A stretch of DNA of 64,000 bases, from positions 1,978,322 to 2,042,321 of the forward strand of contig JAKJHU010000065.1 in NCBI GenBank assembly GCA_022316685.1, written 5' to 3'. Below the pieces are notes generated by a model. It ran no database searches. It was not told the origin of the DNA and saw nothing but the letters and a program-made list of their open reading frames with translations. How positions within the stretch are numbered: the first letter of the stretch is position 1; every line of letters starts with the position of its first letter. Of the stretch, positions 40,791-54,889 are shown in pieces. Made by a program: the position numbers and the translations under genes. This DNA is from Progne subis subis. Taxonomy: Eukaryota > Chordata > Aves > Passeriformes > Hirundinidae.

Positions 40791-40959
40791 TGCACTGGGC
40801 TTCTTTCTTTATTGTGTGCAGTCAGACCAGCACAATGCAAGTCTGGATTTTGGCTGTCAAGACATGGTTGGCTATTCTTTTTCTTTCCTTTTTTTATTTT
40901 AATAAGTAAACATGAACAATAAGAAGGCATACGATTCATCCAGACTTGCTAAAAAATGA

Positions 40960-41470
40960 CACCCCTGAAGTCTGAGTTTGATTTTTGGTTGCACTGCATC
41001 TCTTGTGATTAGACCCCCGCGGTTTGTGTGGTGACTCTGTTCCACCTGAGATTGACAGCGGAGTCGGGGTAGGAGATCTGCCAGGAGACCTGGCAGCAAT
41101 TTGGCCAAGTCCCACCAGTAAAGAGTTTGCCTCTAGTGCACAAAGGGCCCCTAATGTGGAGCAGAATCTCTGTTCCCCTGATAAGAAGGTTCTTCAGGGA
41201 ACCCTCTGTGCTCAAGGTTCTCCCCAGCCCGGGCAGGGCAGGTGCTGATGCTGCTGCACCCTCTCCATCCCTGGGACTGGGAGAGCCGGACTGGGGAACG
41301 CTGCTACGGAAAGGTGACGTTTGTGTCCTACTTTCGGGCAAAGATTTCCTCTGTAAGGAGCTTTACGTGGCTCTTTGAGTCCCTCCAGCAGGAGGAAAGC
41401 CAGGGTTGTGCCTCCGATGTAGGGCACAGCAGGAGAGGACTCTGAGAGGAACCGGCTGAACTCTTGACTT
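40960..41470. promoter_or_regulatory. Isolated GC/CpG-rich block in intron 3
   Basis: By eye about 15 CpGs occur in roughly 500 bp (CCCCCGCGG, AGCGGAGTCGGGG, GCCCGGG, GCCGGAC, AACGCTGCTACGG, GTGACGTTTG, TTTCGGG, TTTACGTGG, ACCGGC, GTCGGG), whereas flanking kilobases have almost none. A perfect hairpin CTGCCAGG-aga-CCTGGCAG lies at 41078-41096. Candidates are an internal promoter of CACNA1D, an intronic enhancer, or a relatively young GC-rich insertion such as a solo LTR. I find no TG...CA boundaries, target duplication or retroviral protein motif to support the last. Confidence 0.4.
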
Positions 41471-44400
41471 GGAGGTGTCGGGCTTCCTGTCCTTATCTCA
41501 TTAGCAACTCGATGACTCATTCAGTTCTGGGGCCATGGGACTAATTAATCCAGCCATTGAAAAGGTTGTTGGTTTTCACCTTGCACCCAGCCGTCCTCTA
41601 TACAGAGATTTTTCTGAGAATATTGTTGTAGAAATCTATAAATTTTCACCTCATTTAGTAAATAATTCTAAAGATTTTTGTTTGATTGCTAAGTGTTCGA
41701 TGTTGTAGCTTAGAAGGACTTTTGTGTTTATCTACTGGCTTTGCCATGTTTACTTTTTCATTTCAAGGGTCTTTAGGGTCTGGCTCTCTCTCCACTCACT
41801 AGAAAATATTCCAAACTAAATAACTTTTTGATACTGTGTTTCTGGTATTTTTTTCTATCTTTGGATTCTTAGCTAATGTGCTCTCCTAATGTCTCTGCTA
41901 GCTGGCATAAAAGTCACCCAAGTAAACTTTTCAGGAAAGATGCAAGATAATTTGGACTCCATGGAAAATACTTTGCTTTGCTTGGGAAAACATGGTGGAG
42001 ACCTTATCATGACTTGTGTATGCTCAACCAAGCTATCCATACTAAAGATAATTTGTTATAAAAGATAATATCATTAAGTTTAATTGAAGAAGATTCAAAA
42101 ATATAGGATCAAATTTTAACTGATTTACCGTAGGGATTTTACATTGTGTATTGATTCAAGTCAGTGAAATGTATTTACATGTTTCTATATGAATAGGAGG
42201 GGCCTGTGAGAGAATCATTAGGTCAATTTTGAGGAAAAAAAAATAAAAATCCCCACACATTAAAAGGAGGAGACTTGGGTTAGTGTTTTGTCTATATGCA
42301 AACGCTCTGAAGGATAGTTTTGACAATTTCTTTTTGCTATTTTTCATGCATATTGATACCCTGACATGTATTTTCTTGTTCAAAATCCCATGAAAGAATT
42401 ATTTAACTACAAGAACAACGTGCTTTGTCTACACTATGCCTTATCTTTCTGAAATTTTTTAATAAAAATGTTTGGTTATTAGGTGAGATGGGATGCATCA
42501 GTAAGTAACCTTTACGCATTTGCAAGAATTTCTTAATAGATGACATTTCTGCAAGGGGGTTATTAAAAAATATTTTAATTTTGTACTCATTCCTACCTTC
42601 CTATTGCAATTTTTTTGTTTAATATTACTGTCAGCCCAAAATTTCAGTGACATGCATTAGCTAATCATTATAGATTACTTTGATTTTTCAATGTAGATTT
42701 TGAATTTAGAAAAGTTATTTTTTTCTGTTGTGTTGTAATGCACACCTGTGCAAAACAGATGAAAATTCTGGGTTAGAGTTTTAGTCCCACTTTACCCCAC
42801 AGTAAGTTCCTGGGCCTATACTGTCTGTTCTGCACTACAGTAATAGATAACTCTTGAATTTTTCTGGTGAATGTAATTGCATGTGTCAAGTCCATCTCTA
42901 GCTGTGAATGAAACAAATTTTATTTCACTCTCTGGTTTAGGAAGAGGGACATTCCCAAAGGAAAAATATGACCAGGATAACTGTCAATTTCCATCTTGTA
43001 GAAAGGTTGTTTGCATTTGTAAAGGTTCTGGAATAAAACATTTCAAAGTCCTTATTCCTCTTTAGTTTGTGCTTCCCAGTATAACTTAATCCATGCTGAA
43101 GTAGCTGGATCCTAAAATGTCTGTTTGAAGTATAAGGGTATGTGAAGATCTGCAGTTTGGTGTTAGAGGTTTCAGTTAATGACACTATAAAGCCTTTTTT
43201 TTTTTAATGCAAGAGAGCTTCTCAGTTGTCCAGACCAGAAGGCCTTACAAAAAAAGATGTACTTAATCATTCCCATTTGAAAGGAAATGTTTTTTCCTGT
43301 GTTCAAAGTTGCAAGCCTGTTCCTGTGGGGAATTCCTACTAAGGCTTGTCTCTCCTTAAAGAGATTTGCTGGTAGTGCACTGCTGGCAAATTGCCTGGGG
43401 AGAGAGAGCACACACCAGAAAGAGTTCTTTTTCTGTTAGAGCCTGAAGTCAGTCTCTCAAACAGCGTAGTGCTGCACTGGTAGAGAAGAATGTTTTTGTG
43501 GATTTTTTTTTTTCTGATTTCTTAATGCTGTGGAGGGCTGTAGTTCCCCACTCACTTTTTCCCTTACTCCCCTGCTTGATGAAGATATGCCTGTGAGATA
43601 TTTAAGTACAGACTGGTTGTAATAAAAGTAAACCTGTTCATTTAAAGACATAGACAATCCCATTAGTTACTGTATCAGTTTAGTGGTCAGTGGGGAAAGT
43701 AGTTAGATCTGGTATTAAAATAGCTGTAAGTTGAAATATAAATTGAGCATTTAAGGTGAGTAGGCTAAGTTTGTACTTGATATGCAAACTGTTGGAACCG
43801 AGTGAAAGTAGATCTTGAAATACTCTGAAAAAAGCCATGAAAAACCCTGTTTGATGAAACCAGTTTACTGACTTTATGTAAAGCATGTGAATTGCTTGTT
43901 TTTTCCAATATTGAGTCTGTAAATCTAACAAAACACTACAGTTACAGTTTTATCCCTTGACAATAGCTGCTGTGCTAAAGGAAACAATGAAAGTTGTTTC
44001 TGGAAGTTTTACTCAAAAAATGAACATCATAGAATTGAGAAGCTTTCCATGCTGCTGGGTATCAATGCCACCCCAAATGCAGATTGCCATAAATATTACT
44101 TGGATTTTTTTCTCTAAACCTTGTTTTAAAACTCTAGGTTATGCAAAGTATGAACGTTTACTTTCTTTTAAAAAGGTGTTCACCTCAGATGTATATTAGG
44201 TTTTGAAAACTGTTTGTTTTTACCATGGTTTGTGTGTGACTGCTGTGTCTTGAAATGCCACAGAGTTGGGTTCCATGGTTTTTGAAAGTGCTGGTGAAGT
44301 CTAGCTTCCTTAATAAGAGCAGAACTGGAATAGTTCTTTCTTTTAGAAAGCTGGTCCCTGAGTACTTCAAAAGAGTCATGTAGCTGTTAAATCAACTGAA

Positions 44401-47400
44401 ATCAGTTTCTAATCTGGTGAGCTTTAATGACAAACTGTTTGTGGTCATTGTTAATTGAATGTGTGATTTGGTTTGCCATTCATTTTGCGAGAACTCAGGT
44501 TTGTTTATCCTCCTGTCATGAACCAAAACCCTTCTTTTGCAGGGAAGAATAGGGCCATGAAGAAAGGTTAAATGAATATATAGTGATAGTGGGAGAATGT
44601 TAATTAGGATGGAAGTGATTTTTTTTTGGGTAACTATGTAATAATTTGTGATAACATTTTCATTTAATGAATTGCAAATTGAGTATCACTGTATTTCACT
44701 GTATTTCCCCCCACTGCCTGCTTCAGAAGAGATTGAGACTGAGTGTTGTTTCTGATTGTATAAAATTCACTTGGTAAAACCAATTAGCCACTTGAAATTT
44801 GTGATTTTTAATCATGGGTATTTTTATGAAGAAAAGGGCTTTTGGAGTGTTGGGGTTTTTTTTTTTCTTTTCTTTAAGAATGCCCGGATTAAACAGTGTG
44901 GTTTTTCTCAGAAATGTAGGTGCTTGACTTCAGCATTTGAAACAAACTTTAAATAAAGATTTGAAATATATGCTCATAATTCAGTGATTTTTCAATGAAG
45001 TCAGCAGAGCTGACCATGATACATAATTTGACTTTTCAATGTTTTTAGGGATTGATTAAACATTGAAATGGTAGGCAGACTGTTTTGCATGGATTTGTTT
45101 AGTTATGAATCAAGACTCTTTCCCTCCTTCCTTAATATTAAAAGTACACTTCTGGTTTAGATGCAAGGCTAGAATGTTTAGGGTGGTATCTAAATCTGTT
45201 TCTGTTACAATTTTTTTTTCACACTGACCATTATTCAAAGGGGTAGAGATCTCTTACCTGTTTATAATCTTGAAGAATTCCACCTTTGGGTGATGTTGTT
45301 ACTAAGGATTGAAATCTTGCTCTTTGTTAGGGTGGTAAATCACATAATACAAGCTGTGGTCTGTGTTGGCTGGTAAAGGTGAAGGGATCCCAGTAGACAA
45401 AGTACCTGCAGAAGCTCAGAATTTAGTCTTCAAATTTATTTTTGTTGCAAATTTCCCAGTAATTAAGATACATCAAATATTAGTTTGAGAGAAATAGTTC
45501 AGCCCAGAGATTCTTTTGCCCAGTCATTTTAGTTGTCCTTTTCTGCTGTGATACAAACCAGGTGGTATGTTGAATTTAATTCCACCTGACAGCTTCTGTA
45601 TGTTGTGCTGTACCACCAGAACAGGATTTTCGGTAAAAAGTGGGAGATCCAGGGGCACAAAGGAGCCCACAGAGCTGCTTACATTTGTTCAGCACAAAGG
45701 AAATCTCTTTACAGTGTAAGAATATGAGCATGAGAAGTGTTTGTTAAGAGGGTTCATTAGTTTGGTAATTACACGTTTCTGGGTTGCTGACGGTGGCTGC
45801 AGAGTGCAGCAGCCTCCAGCAAGACAGCATCTTCTGCAGCTCAGCTAATCAGACAAATGCAGTCCTTCCAAGGAACCGAGTAGCAAATACCCCAAAGCTG
45901 TATTATGTTTATCAGACATTTTGTTAGTGCACTTTTCACTCTGTTGGATTTATTATGATGCCATTGCTTATTTTTTTCATGTATTCATCCAGAATCCTTT
46001 AAGACACATACCAATGATGTGTGGCATAAGTGTTATTCATCATGAAATGATACTTAAGTGATTATATGTTTATCTTCGTTACAAGAATATTTAGTAGTCC
46101 TGAGTTCAAGTAATTTATCTCATAATGTATTTCTTGCCATAGCAAAGGAAAAAGAAGGCAACCTACAAAATTACGTACCCTTGTATTTTTATTAAAATAA
46201 GGTCTCAAAAATCTCTTGGCCATGACTGACTTCAGAAAAACGAAACAAGTAAGTCATAAAAGGACCAATGTTTAACTGAACTGTACCTACAAGTCTCATG
46301 GTATTAAATGATGCTTCCTAATTTGAAAGCTAGAGATGAATAGTTCCAGGTACAAAGTCTGTGACTGTCTCTGTTGGTCCTGTTGAGGTCCCTCAGCTGC
46401 TCTAATTCTCACGGCACAGTGGAGACCTGAAGAAAGCTTTTCTCCATTCTAGTACCAAGTTAAACGGTACTTAAAATGTTTTACATTTTTTCTTAAGTAT
46501 AATTGAGCAGTCTTATTTAAGTGAACATCAGTAAAACGTGTTTTTGGCAAAGGCCATGTTGTTTTGCTGGCCAGTGCTGCAGCTGTGTGTTTGTGGGGTC
46601 ACGGGGTGTCGGTGCAAGCCCACCTTAAGCCGGACATGTGTGCCATCTGCATAATTAATGCCATAAGAAGACCTTAGCCTGAACTCGGAAACTTGCTGGA
46701 GGCTTTGCAGTCTTAACACCCCCAGTTAATGCAGATTGAGCCCAGGTAGACTGAGCGTGCACAGACCTGGCCTCTCAGCATGGGTTAGGCTTGGGACTTC
46801 TATTAAGGATTTTGTCTCTTGTAGTAAAGGCTATTGACTGCTTCCCACATCTGTTTTCCCTAAGCACCGTGTGGCTGAGAGTGTGTATTGGTGTGGATGA
46901 AAAATGCATGGGCTGCTTCTCTGGAGCACCTGGTTTCAACCAAATGAAACAGAAACAAACATTTCCAAGTTATTTTGACAATAACTTTTCCATTTCTCCA
47001 TGTTTTTTGACAACAAGGAAAGGAACTTTGTGTTCCCTCTTCCCCCACATGCAAGGCCATTTGTCATCCCAACACTCAAACAACGGCAGGCTGAAGGGAT
47101 CAGGCTTTATTGATTTTTCATGCTTACAGAACTGGTTGTTTCCTTTAAAAGGAGCACTGAACTATGTGGGCTGAGAAAATCAAGTAGTTTGGTGCCGTAA
47201 GGGAAAAGGGTAAGAGAACATAGGCAAGACTTTAGCCAAGAACTTCAGGGATGAGCATTGCATAGCTCAGTTTGCCCTGAACTTCTTAGTATTCATGGAC
47301 AGGTTATTTGTCTTTTTAGAATTATAGTTTCCTGCCTATAAAGTAGCTTTCTGCTTTAAAAGGTTGTCAAAAGGAAAAGCAAGTTTGCGGCTCTGAAGGA

Positions 47401-47614
47401 CCCAGATATGGTAAATAGGGTTTGTATAGACAGTGGAATGATATCTAGGGAGTTCTCTTAAAACAGTTACTTTGTCTTTATCTGGAAATGGTTTGGCTGA
47501 CGTTCTGCTGAATGCTTTCTGGAGAATTGTGTTTTTAGAGGCTATATTTTAAATTTGAGTACGTAGTGTTTTGGCAGCAAATTTTGGCAAAGAAAAAGCA
47601 ATTGGTAGTGGCAA

Positions 47615-47648
47615 TATGGGAACAGAAGGAACAGCCACTGTTCCCATA
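47615..47648. other. Perfect 11-bp inverted repeat, 12-nt loop
   Basis: TATGGGAACAG at 47615-47625 is the exact reverse complement of CTGTTCCCATA at 47638-47648. It sits inside intron 3. Confidence 0.6.
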
Positions 47649-48040
47649 GTGATACAGCAAAAGCAGTGACATTTAGGTAAACAGCAGTAGGACAGGAAAT
47701 TTGGGGGAGTTAATGTTAGATGTCTCAGAAGATACAGTAGGCTTCCATACGGTGTTTCATGTGTATCTGGAAATGCTAATGTTAAACCTCTGTTATATTG
47801 GTGGCAAAAGCACGCTCAATGTTTAGTTGGGAAGTTCAGTGATTCCTTGGAGAGGTGATCTGTCAATGAAACAAGGAGGCCACATCCTACTCAGCAGAAA
47901 TTGCACATGCAAAAGAAAGGGTGATATTTTGAGTGTTCACAAATAATGGGAGCTGTCCAGCTGTTGGGAATGGTACCACTCAATTGTAAGATTCTGTTTT
48001 CAGAAATGTATTTTAAATTCTGCACTTACCAATAAAAAGG

Positions 48041-48166
48041 TAGAATCACAATCTTGGCTTAGGTTGGTCTTAAACCTTGGTTTAAAGATGGTCTAATCCC
48101 AATGCCTCTTGCAGCAGATCAGGTTGCTTAGAGCCCCATCCAGCCTGTCCTTAAACGCTTCCAGGA
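48041..48166 (-). mobile_element. CR1 LINE 3' fragment, minus strand
   Basis: Read on the + strand it begins TAGAATCACAATCTTGG, continues AAAGATGGTCTAATCCC, and passes CAGATCAGGTTGCTTAGAGC, CCCATCCAGCCTG and GCTTCCAGG. That is the reverse complement of the CR1 3' end in the right order, from the ATTCTATGATTCT-like tail at 48041 inward. It is a 5'-truncated, moderately diverged copy in intron 3, antisense to CACNA1D. Confidence 0.9.
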
Positions 48167-51100
48167 ATAAATATTAATGTTATATTCTTTGATATATGAC
48201 TTGGTAAAATACTACTAAAACTGTGAAATACTTCACTGTTGTATTTCACGTCTGTGAAATACTGAAATGGCACTGAATTTGCTTTTACAGAAGTACAAAA
48301 CTGATGTTCTTAGTCCAAAACTTCACTTCTAGTAAAGAGCAAAGTTTACCTTCTAGGTAATTCAGTCTTTGGATGTGGGATCTTTGGAGTTCAGATTTTT
48401 TTTTTTTTTGTGATATGGGTATTTGTCATGTGAAGAGGATTTATTCTCTAGAAGAGATTATGAAATTTTTCAACCAGCTGCATAAACAACATTTTTGCAG
48501 AATGTGGAAGAAAAAGTGTAAACCCACAGAAATCTTACTTAAATCTTCAAACTATTGAAATGCAAGTGAATGTGTCTATTTTATCCCACAAAATATGAAA
48601 AGTATTATGTATCAGACTCTTGTTTCCCATATGAAATTTTGAGGAGTTTCTATTTGAGATATATGACCTGTCCTATTATTAGCCAGTAATCTCAGAGTAA
48701 GTTCCTGGCAAGTGTGAAGGACAAATTAAGGTGCCAGAGGTCCAGGTACTCAGGCTGTTTTCCACTGAGTTGTTTATTCATTTCCTTCTTCCACTTTTTC
48801 TCATTTTTCACAGGAAGAAAGCAGGTAGTGGAAGCCCTAAGTTGATGTTTTTGCACAATAATGTGCTTTTTAACCTTGATAAATAGTGGGAAGCTTATCT
48901 GTTCTTCTGAAAACTTGATCTTGAGTGATCTGAACTGAGAGGTCACCTCATCAGCTATCAAAGAACTTAAAGGATTTGGGTGTCTCTTCATTGTCACTGC
49001 TGCACACTTATAATCTGTGTAATTACGGAGTAGAATGCTGATGCCTGCTCCTCCCTAAGCTGTTAGAGAGGTCACTAATAATAGAGATACTCTGGTTTCT
49101 TGGGCAAGGGTAGATATGTGGGCTCACATTTGACTGGAGGAGGCATTTCCTCAGCTGACAGGGTCAGCGCTGAGCAGGGACCCTGGGACATGGGTTATTC
49201 CTGCACTGCACAGTTTGGAAGAGAGAGAAATCGTAGGGTGTAGCAGCACATCCAGTCCTTTCTCCTCGAAGACTTTGGAGGAGTAACCATGAGTAATAAA
49301 GTCTGAGTTTCAAGTCTGTGGTTTTCTGTTCACAGAGACAGTTCAGGATGTTCCCTCTCAAACTCTGACCGTGTATTTTAGAAAAGAGTTGCAAAACTGC
49401 AAATGCTGCCTTGTTTTTACTTGCTGTGACTTCAGTCATCAAGAGTGGATATTAAAGACCTACTGGAATGAAAGAAAATCCTTGAAGATGAATCCTTGGA
49501 TTTGAATGTTACTCCACAAATTTAAGTTTGTGGTGGGATATTTATTTCTCTGAAAATAAAAAGGGGCTAATTAGAGGCCTTTATCTTGACTTAGAAAGGG
49601 AAGTTAGAAGGGCTTATCAGTTATAATTCTATCTAGAAGACAAAACTGATTTTTTTTATCCTAAAATTGTGTGTCCTTATGCAAAGACCAATTTATATTT
49701 ATTTCTTTATGTATCGACTTGATTAGAAATGACTAGGTGGTGCTCTGAGACAACCCCAATTGCAACGGTGAATCATCTTAATACCACTTTTTCATGGCTG
49801 CTCATATTTTAAGCAAATGCATTTTACTTGCAGATAAGAGGGGATAACCATGAACACTAAAAATATAATGACTTGGTTAATGAGTGATAAACATGAAAAT
49901 ACTTGACTCCCATGGAGCAGAGAAGTTTTCAGCTTTCAGATTGTAATTAATTAAATGTTAGAATTGTTATAACTGAGTAGGATGTAGAGTCTCAGGGGAT
50001 TGTAGATATTTTTAAGCCTAAGCCTAGAGTGTAGATATCATACAGAGGTACTTAGAAAGGCAGGTTCTGCTTTATAATTTAACTACTGTACCTGTTTTCT
50101 AGTAGAAGCAGCTTATCTAATTTAATGTGTTGCCAATATAGTATTAACTCCATTATGGATACTTTTTCTTGCATCTAGTGACCCCTCTCCTAAGGCTAAA
50201 TGCTGAAGACAAAAGGCTGTGGTTTCCAGAAATTGATTGATTTAAGAATTCACTCATCTTTGGAAGCCCATAAATGGTACAGCACATTTGTCAAAAAATC
50301 AGAGGCAAATATCAGAGTGGATTAATTTTTCATAAATGTCATGACTTCATCATGGAATTTACTCTGTCAGTAGCTGTTAGGTTGCCAAACGTTTATGAGA
50401 ATTGATTCCCTCATTTGTAAGCTAGCCACGTGTTGTGTGTATCTTCATTCTACCAAAATATTTGGATTCTGGCACATTTTATTCTAAAGCTTTTCCCAAT
50501 ACAGTTTTTCTTCCCATATCAGAAGATTTTTATAAGCAGTGATATTTTGATGACGAAAATAATAACACTTTGAAAGACATTAAAATTGGTGAATGGTTTC
50601 CCACAACCTCAGTAATAGTTGGATGCTGCTCTATTTTCCACTGACACAGGCGATGATTACTTGATAATTTGGTGCTATATCTAGGCAAGCATGCTCTGCG
50701 TGAGTTAAGAAAAATAGCACATATTTTAGCTTAGAGTTGCTAGCTGTGGTTTTGTATAAGCTGTAACAAGCAGTTAGATGTGTGCTCTGTGGTTTGCACT
50801 GACCTTTGTTGTTGGATAGATTGCAGAAAAAAAAAGTAAAAATCAAAGGCATGCTTAGAAGTTGTTTGTTTGGAGGGCTAAATCTGGCCTGTATTCTGCT
50901 GTCCTAGTTGTGCATGGTGATTGGAGACCTTTTCAGCTTGGGCAGACACAGACCTTCAAGGGGGACAAGCAAAGCACTCAGGCTTTTTTTCTGTTTTACA
51001 ATACTCTGTGTGTATATATGCCTAAAACAGAGCGATGTGTTCAGTCTGAGCTGTAGATTTCTAGTTGGCATATATGGGTTTTATGTAAATTCGAAAAGCA

Positions 51101-54100
51101 TTCACGCTTCTGAAAATATCTAGAAGGTTATTTTTATCAATAACTTAAGCACTGTAATTATTTGGAAGCTAAATGTCAAGAATTATCTGTGCCCCAAAAT
51201 TAACTTGGGCGTGCTAGAAGCAACTCTTGTTGTATCAAGATTTTCTTTAGTGTAGGAACAGCAAATTATGGCAGCTGTGCTGATCCTGTAGGATTAACCC
51301 CTCACTCCTGGCTCTAACACTGGCCAGTAGAGGATGTCTAGAGAGCAAAGTAAATGCCCAGTGCTCGATCCAGTAATCCTCAGCTCAAGAAGTTTGAGCC
51401 AGAGGTGTAGGGCCTTTTGTGGTCAGTGGTTTTAGGAGAGACAGATCACATTGCACTCTAGTAATTCACACCATACTTTATTTAAAATGTTTTGAGAGAA
51501 CATAATCTGGTCATTGTGCTTAATTGTTATAATTTTGATTCTAAAGGGGCTTCAGCAGGGACAAATATTCTAACATCTTGCCTATAAAAAAACCTTCTGA
51601 TGTGTAGCAGTCTCCAACTCACCCGCAATTTTTTTCGTTGCTCTTTCCTTTTCTCCTTTTACAAGCCATTTTATCCTTTTATATCACCGTAGTAGATACT
51701 TTTCTTTTCTCGCAGGAAGTAAAACTTAAGGATGCAGCGATTGCTGCAAAAGTATTGTTCAGAAATAATGTTTTGAATCAGAGCACATCACAATACCGTG
51801 ACTTTTTGATTCCTTGGCAAGATGATCTGAGGTGCTGTCATGTACACTGTGTCACACTGGAGTATTACATCAGATTGAGTCTGACCCAGTATTTACTAAG
51901 AAGTGATCTGGGTTACCAGAATGTTGTTGAGCTTTTTTTCCTGCCTGTGAAGCATTTCTAGTCTCATTTAGTGTGTACAGGATCGATACTATTTATTCAA
52001 GAGCAGATACTGTTTTGATGGAATATTTTCTGTTAGCAGATGCCTTTTAAAAACTGTATTCAATAGTGTTTTGTCTGTGTATTGTAGTGCTTCTTTTGGC
52101 AAATAAACTTTGAAGTTCAAAGTAGTCAAAGTTTTCTTTGTCAGATGTTAAACAGAAGCCAACAACAAATTTGATCCCTGTACAAATCTCATTTTTCCTC
52201 CTCAGCTGTGCCTCCAATTTAAGAGTTACTTTTTAGAGATTACAACTAGCCCTGAACATTTCATATTTTGTGCTGCTGAGACACTGAATTGTAGTGGTAT
52301 TTCTTGTATAATGGAAGGGTTGGTAAGAAAGGTGCACTTTGAGAAAGTGTAGCAGTTGTGATAATAATATATCTGCTTTTGTACCGGAAGTAAACCGAAT
52401 GTGCACATGGAACTCACAGCATCATTTAAGGCTGTGTCAGCTGTGCCTTTCAGATGTTGCACTTCCACAAGTTTCTAATTTTCATTCAAACATTTCATTG
52501 TAGAACTTTTGAGTAATTTCTTTGGTAGAAGTTAAAGCCAGCAGGTCTCAGACAGATTCTAGTAATGACTTTAGGTAAATCAGCTTATCTCCAGATATTT
52601 AAGTATAATTTCTGTTCATTATTGGCAATGATAACGCATTACATGTTGCCTACACATAATGCTGGCTCAGAACACTGTTGCTAAGTATACTGTTGCATGC
52701 AGTACTGCTCATTAAAGTGTGTCACAGTATTATAAATATCTTCCTAGTTTATGCGTTGGTAAATAGAAACATATTCTGTATCATGCCACCATAAACTTAT
52801 TCACATTCTCTGGTGTTTTTTGTGAAGAATGTAGCCAGTAGTGATAAAGTAAACTATAGAATATCCACTTTCCTCAAATCAGAATGTGTGGTGGGCACAA
52901 CAACTATCTCTCGCTTTTTCTTATCCCAAGATTTTAGTCTAATTTTGTATCTTAATTGACTGATTTATAGTTTTCTTGAAAACAAATTTCTATTACCAGA
53001 TTACTGAGTTACCATGTATATACAAAAAATCGATAACATTCTCAGTGGTGAAAGAAGCTGCTGGTTCCAGCTGAAATAGGAGGAAAACAGGGTTGGATTG
53101 AAATTGCTCAACCATAGGCAGCAGCAACATAATCAACTCTTTGCACTGTCTTCATTATTTGATCAATGGTGAATTAGCCAATCAAGTAAGCATGGAAGTA
53201 GCTAGGAGAAAATAAGACGTTGTACTTAAACAGCAGAAAACAAGTTCAATTGTGCCAAGATAGTGCCAAAATGTGTTTGTTTTGTTTTGTTTGGAAAGCT
53301 CTCCTTGGTCTTCATTTCTGAAAAATAAAAATATTTGTAGCAGTCTTAAAGGTAGGAAAGGGACAGTATTTCAGTCCTGATTCATGAAGCTGTTTTTTCC
53401 CCAGTCCTGTAAAAGATGATGACAACAATAGCATCATGCTTCTGTTTTCCAGTGGGGTTGACTAAAATCTCTTAATGAGGTGCACACTGATGGAGTCTTT
53501 ATAACTATTCATCAGAAGAGGGTTGTGACCATGTTCAGGTATGTTTTTTAATATCATGATGCTACATTTGCTAGTAGGAGCACTTCAGTAAGGAGGAATG
53601 GAAATTCTTCTGGGGAGCAACCTTCATTATCAGGGCCTTCTTTTGGCCTTTGGGCCAAATGTTATCCATCTGCAGTGTTACATTGGTTTTAATAAATATC
53701 CAAATTCATATCATAAGGTATGAAAAGAGGCATTGTCCTCTAAGTGAATACTGATGATTCCACTCAGACTCTTCTCCTGGCTTGTCCAGCAGTTATGCTA
53801 GCCTTCAGGCCTTCTAGATGCTGAGAAGGGGTGGAATGTATATTTATTTCTTCTGAGATTCCTCTGTTATGCAGAACCTTTCAGTTAACTGATTGAGAAA
53901 GGCAGTTGCAATAAAGCAGGGAACCTGGAGAGCAAGCAAAAGGATACAGTCATCTGAGAGCGTGCCTCTGTGAAATTGCTACCTTCAAAGTCTCCCAAAC
54001 TCTAGGAGCTAAAACTGTGGAGGTGTTTTTTTTTGTTTTTTGGTTGGTTTTTTTTCCAGTTGGTGCACACTTCCATGCATTCTTTCCCTTGCCTTAATTG

Positions 54101-54889
54101 TTCAGCGTAACTCAAATTTTAAGTGGGAGATTATTTTACTCTTGTGAAAAGGAGCTCTCTTTAGCTGCTGCTGCTGAAGTATGTAGCAATCAGTACAGTA
54201 AAGATGAAACTATGTTACAGGAATTTCTTTTTCCATTAGATGCTTTTGGATCACTGATAAGAACTTCTATGAGCTCCCAAAGGAGACTCTGTCTCCAAGT
54301 GGTGCAGATTCCTAAGTAAGGAGCCGTCTCATGAGCAGCTGCATTGCTTGTCTGAGGTTATCAGGCTCAGCGAGGAGTATCTGTCACAGATTGTCAGCTG
54401 AGCTTTGTGGCTTTTTCTGTAAATTTACTTGTTTCTAAATGCACACCTCTTGGGAGGCTCGACAGGAGTCAGGGAGCTCATTGGGTCTGTTTGTTGTGCC
54501 CACACTGTGAGCGTGCAGGATTTTGGCAAAATACTATTGGCATGACACAGTTTAAAAGGAAGTTTCTGTGCAGGATGCCTACACGTTTCAGTTGCTCCCT
54601 CGGGGGTGTTTCTGGGAAAGCCCCCGAAATGAGCTGCCTGTGGGGCAGGCTGGGAGCAGCTGGTCATGGTTTTCCTGCCCTACACTGTCCCAGGCTGATA
54701 GTGTGGTGTTCTCCCTCAGCATCATCTCCCTGTTGTGGGGATAAGAAGATTGGGCTCACCTGTTAAATGGGGTCTAAGGGAGCTCTAGGGTGCTTGCTGA
54801 GATAAACATTTTACAAAACAGCTGTCAATAACCTTTAGAGCAGGATGGACTGTTAGTGATGGGATCTCATTTTCACCAGAAACGGTGAA

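Noticed and set aside
40930..41520. Possible endogenous retroviral solo LTR
   Set aside because: No TG...CA ends, target duplication, polyadenylation layout or retroviral protein motif could be identified; kept only as a CpG-rich block.
53085..53115. GGGTTGGATTGAAATTGCTCAACCATA as a CR1 remnant
   Set aside because: Only one short word resembles CR1 and the expected flanking order is missing.
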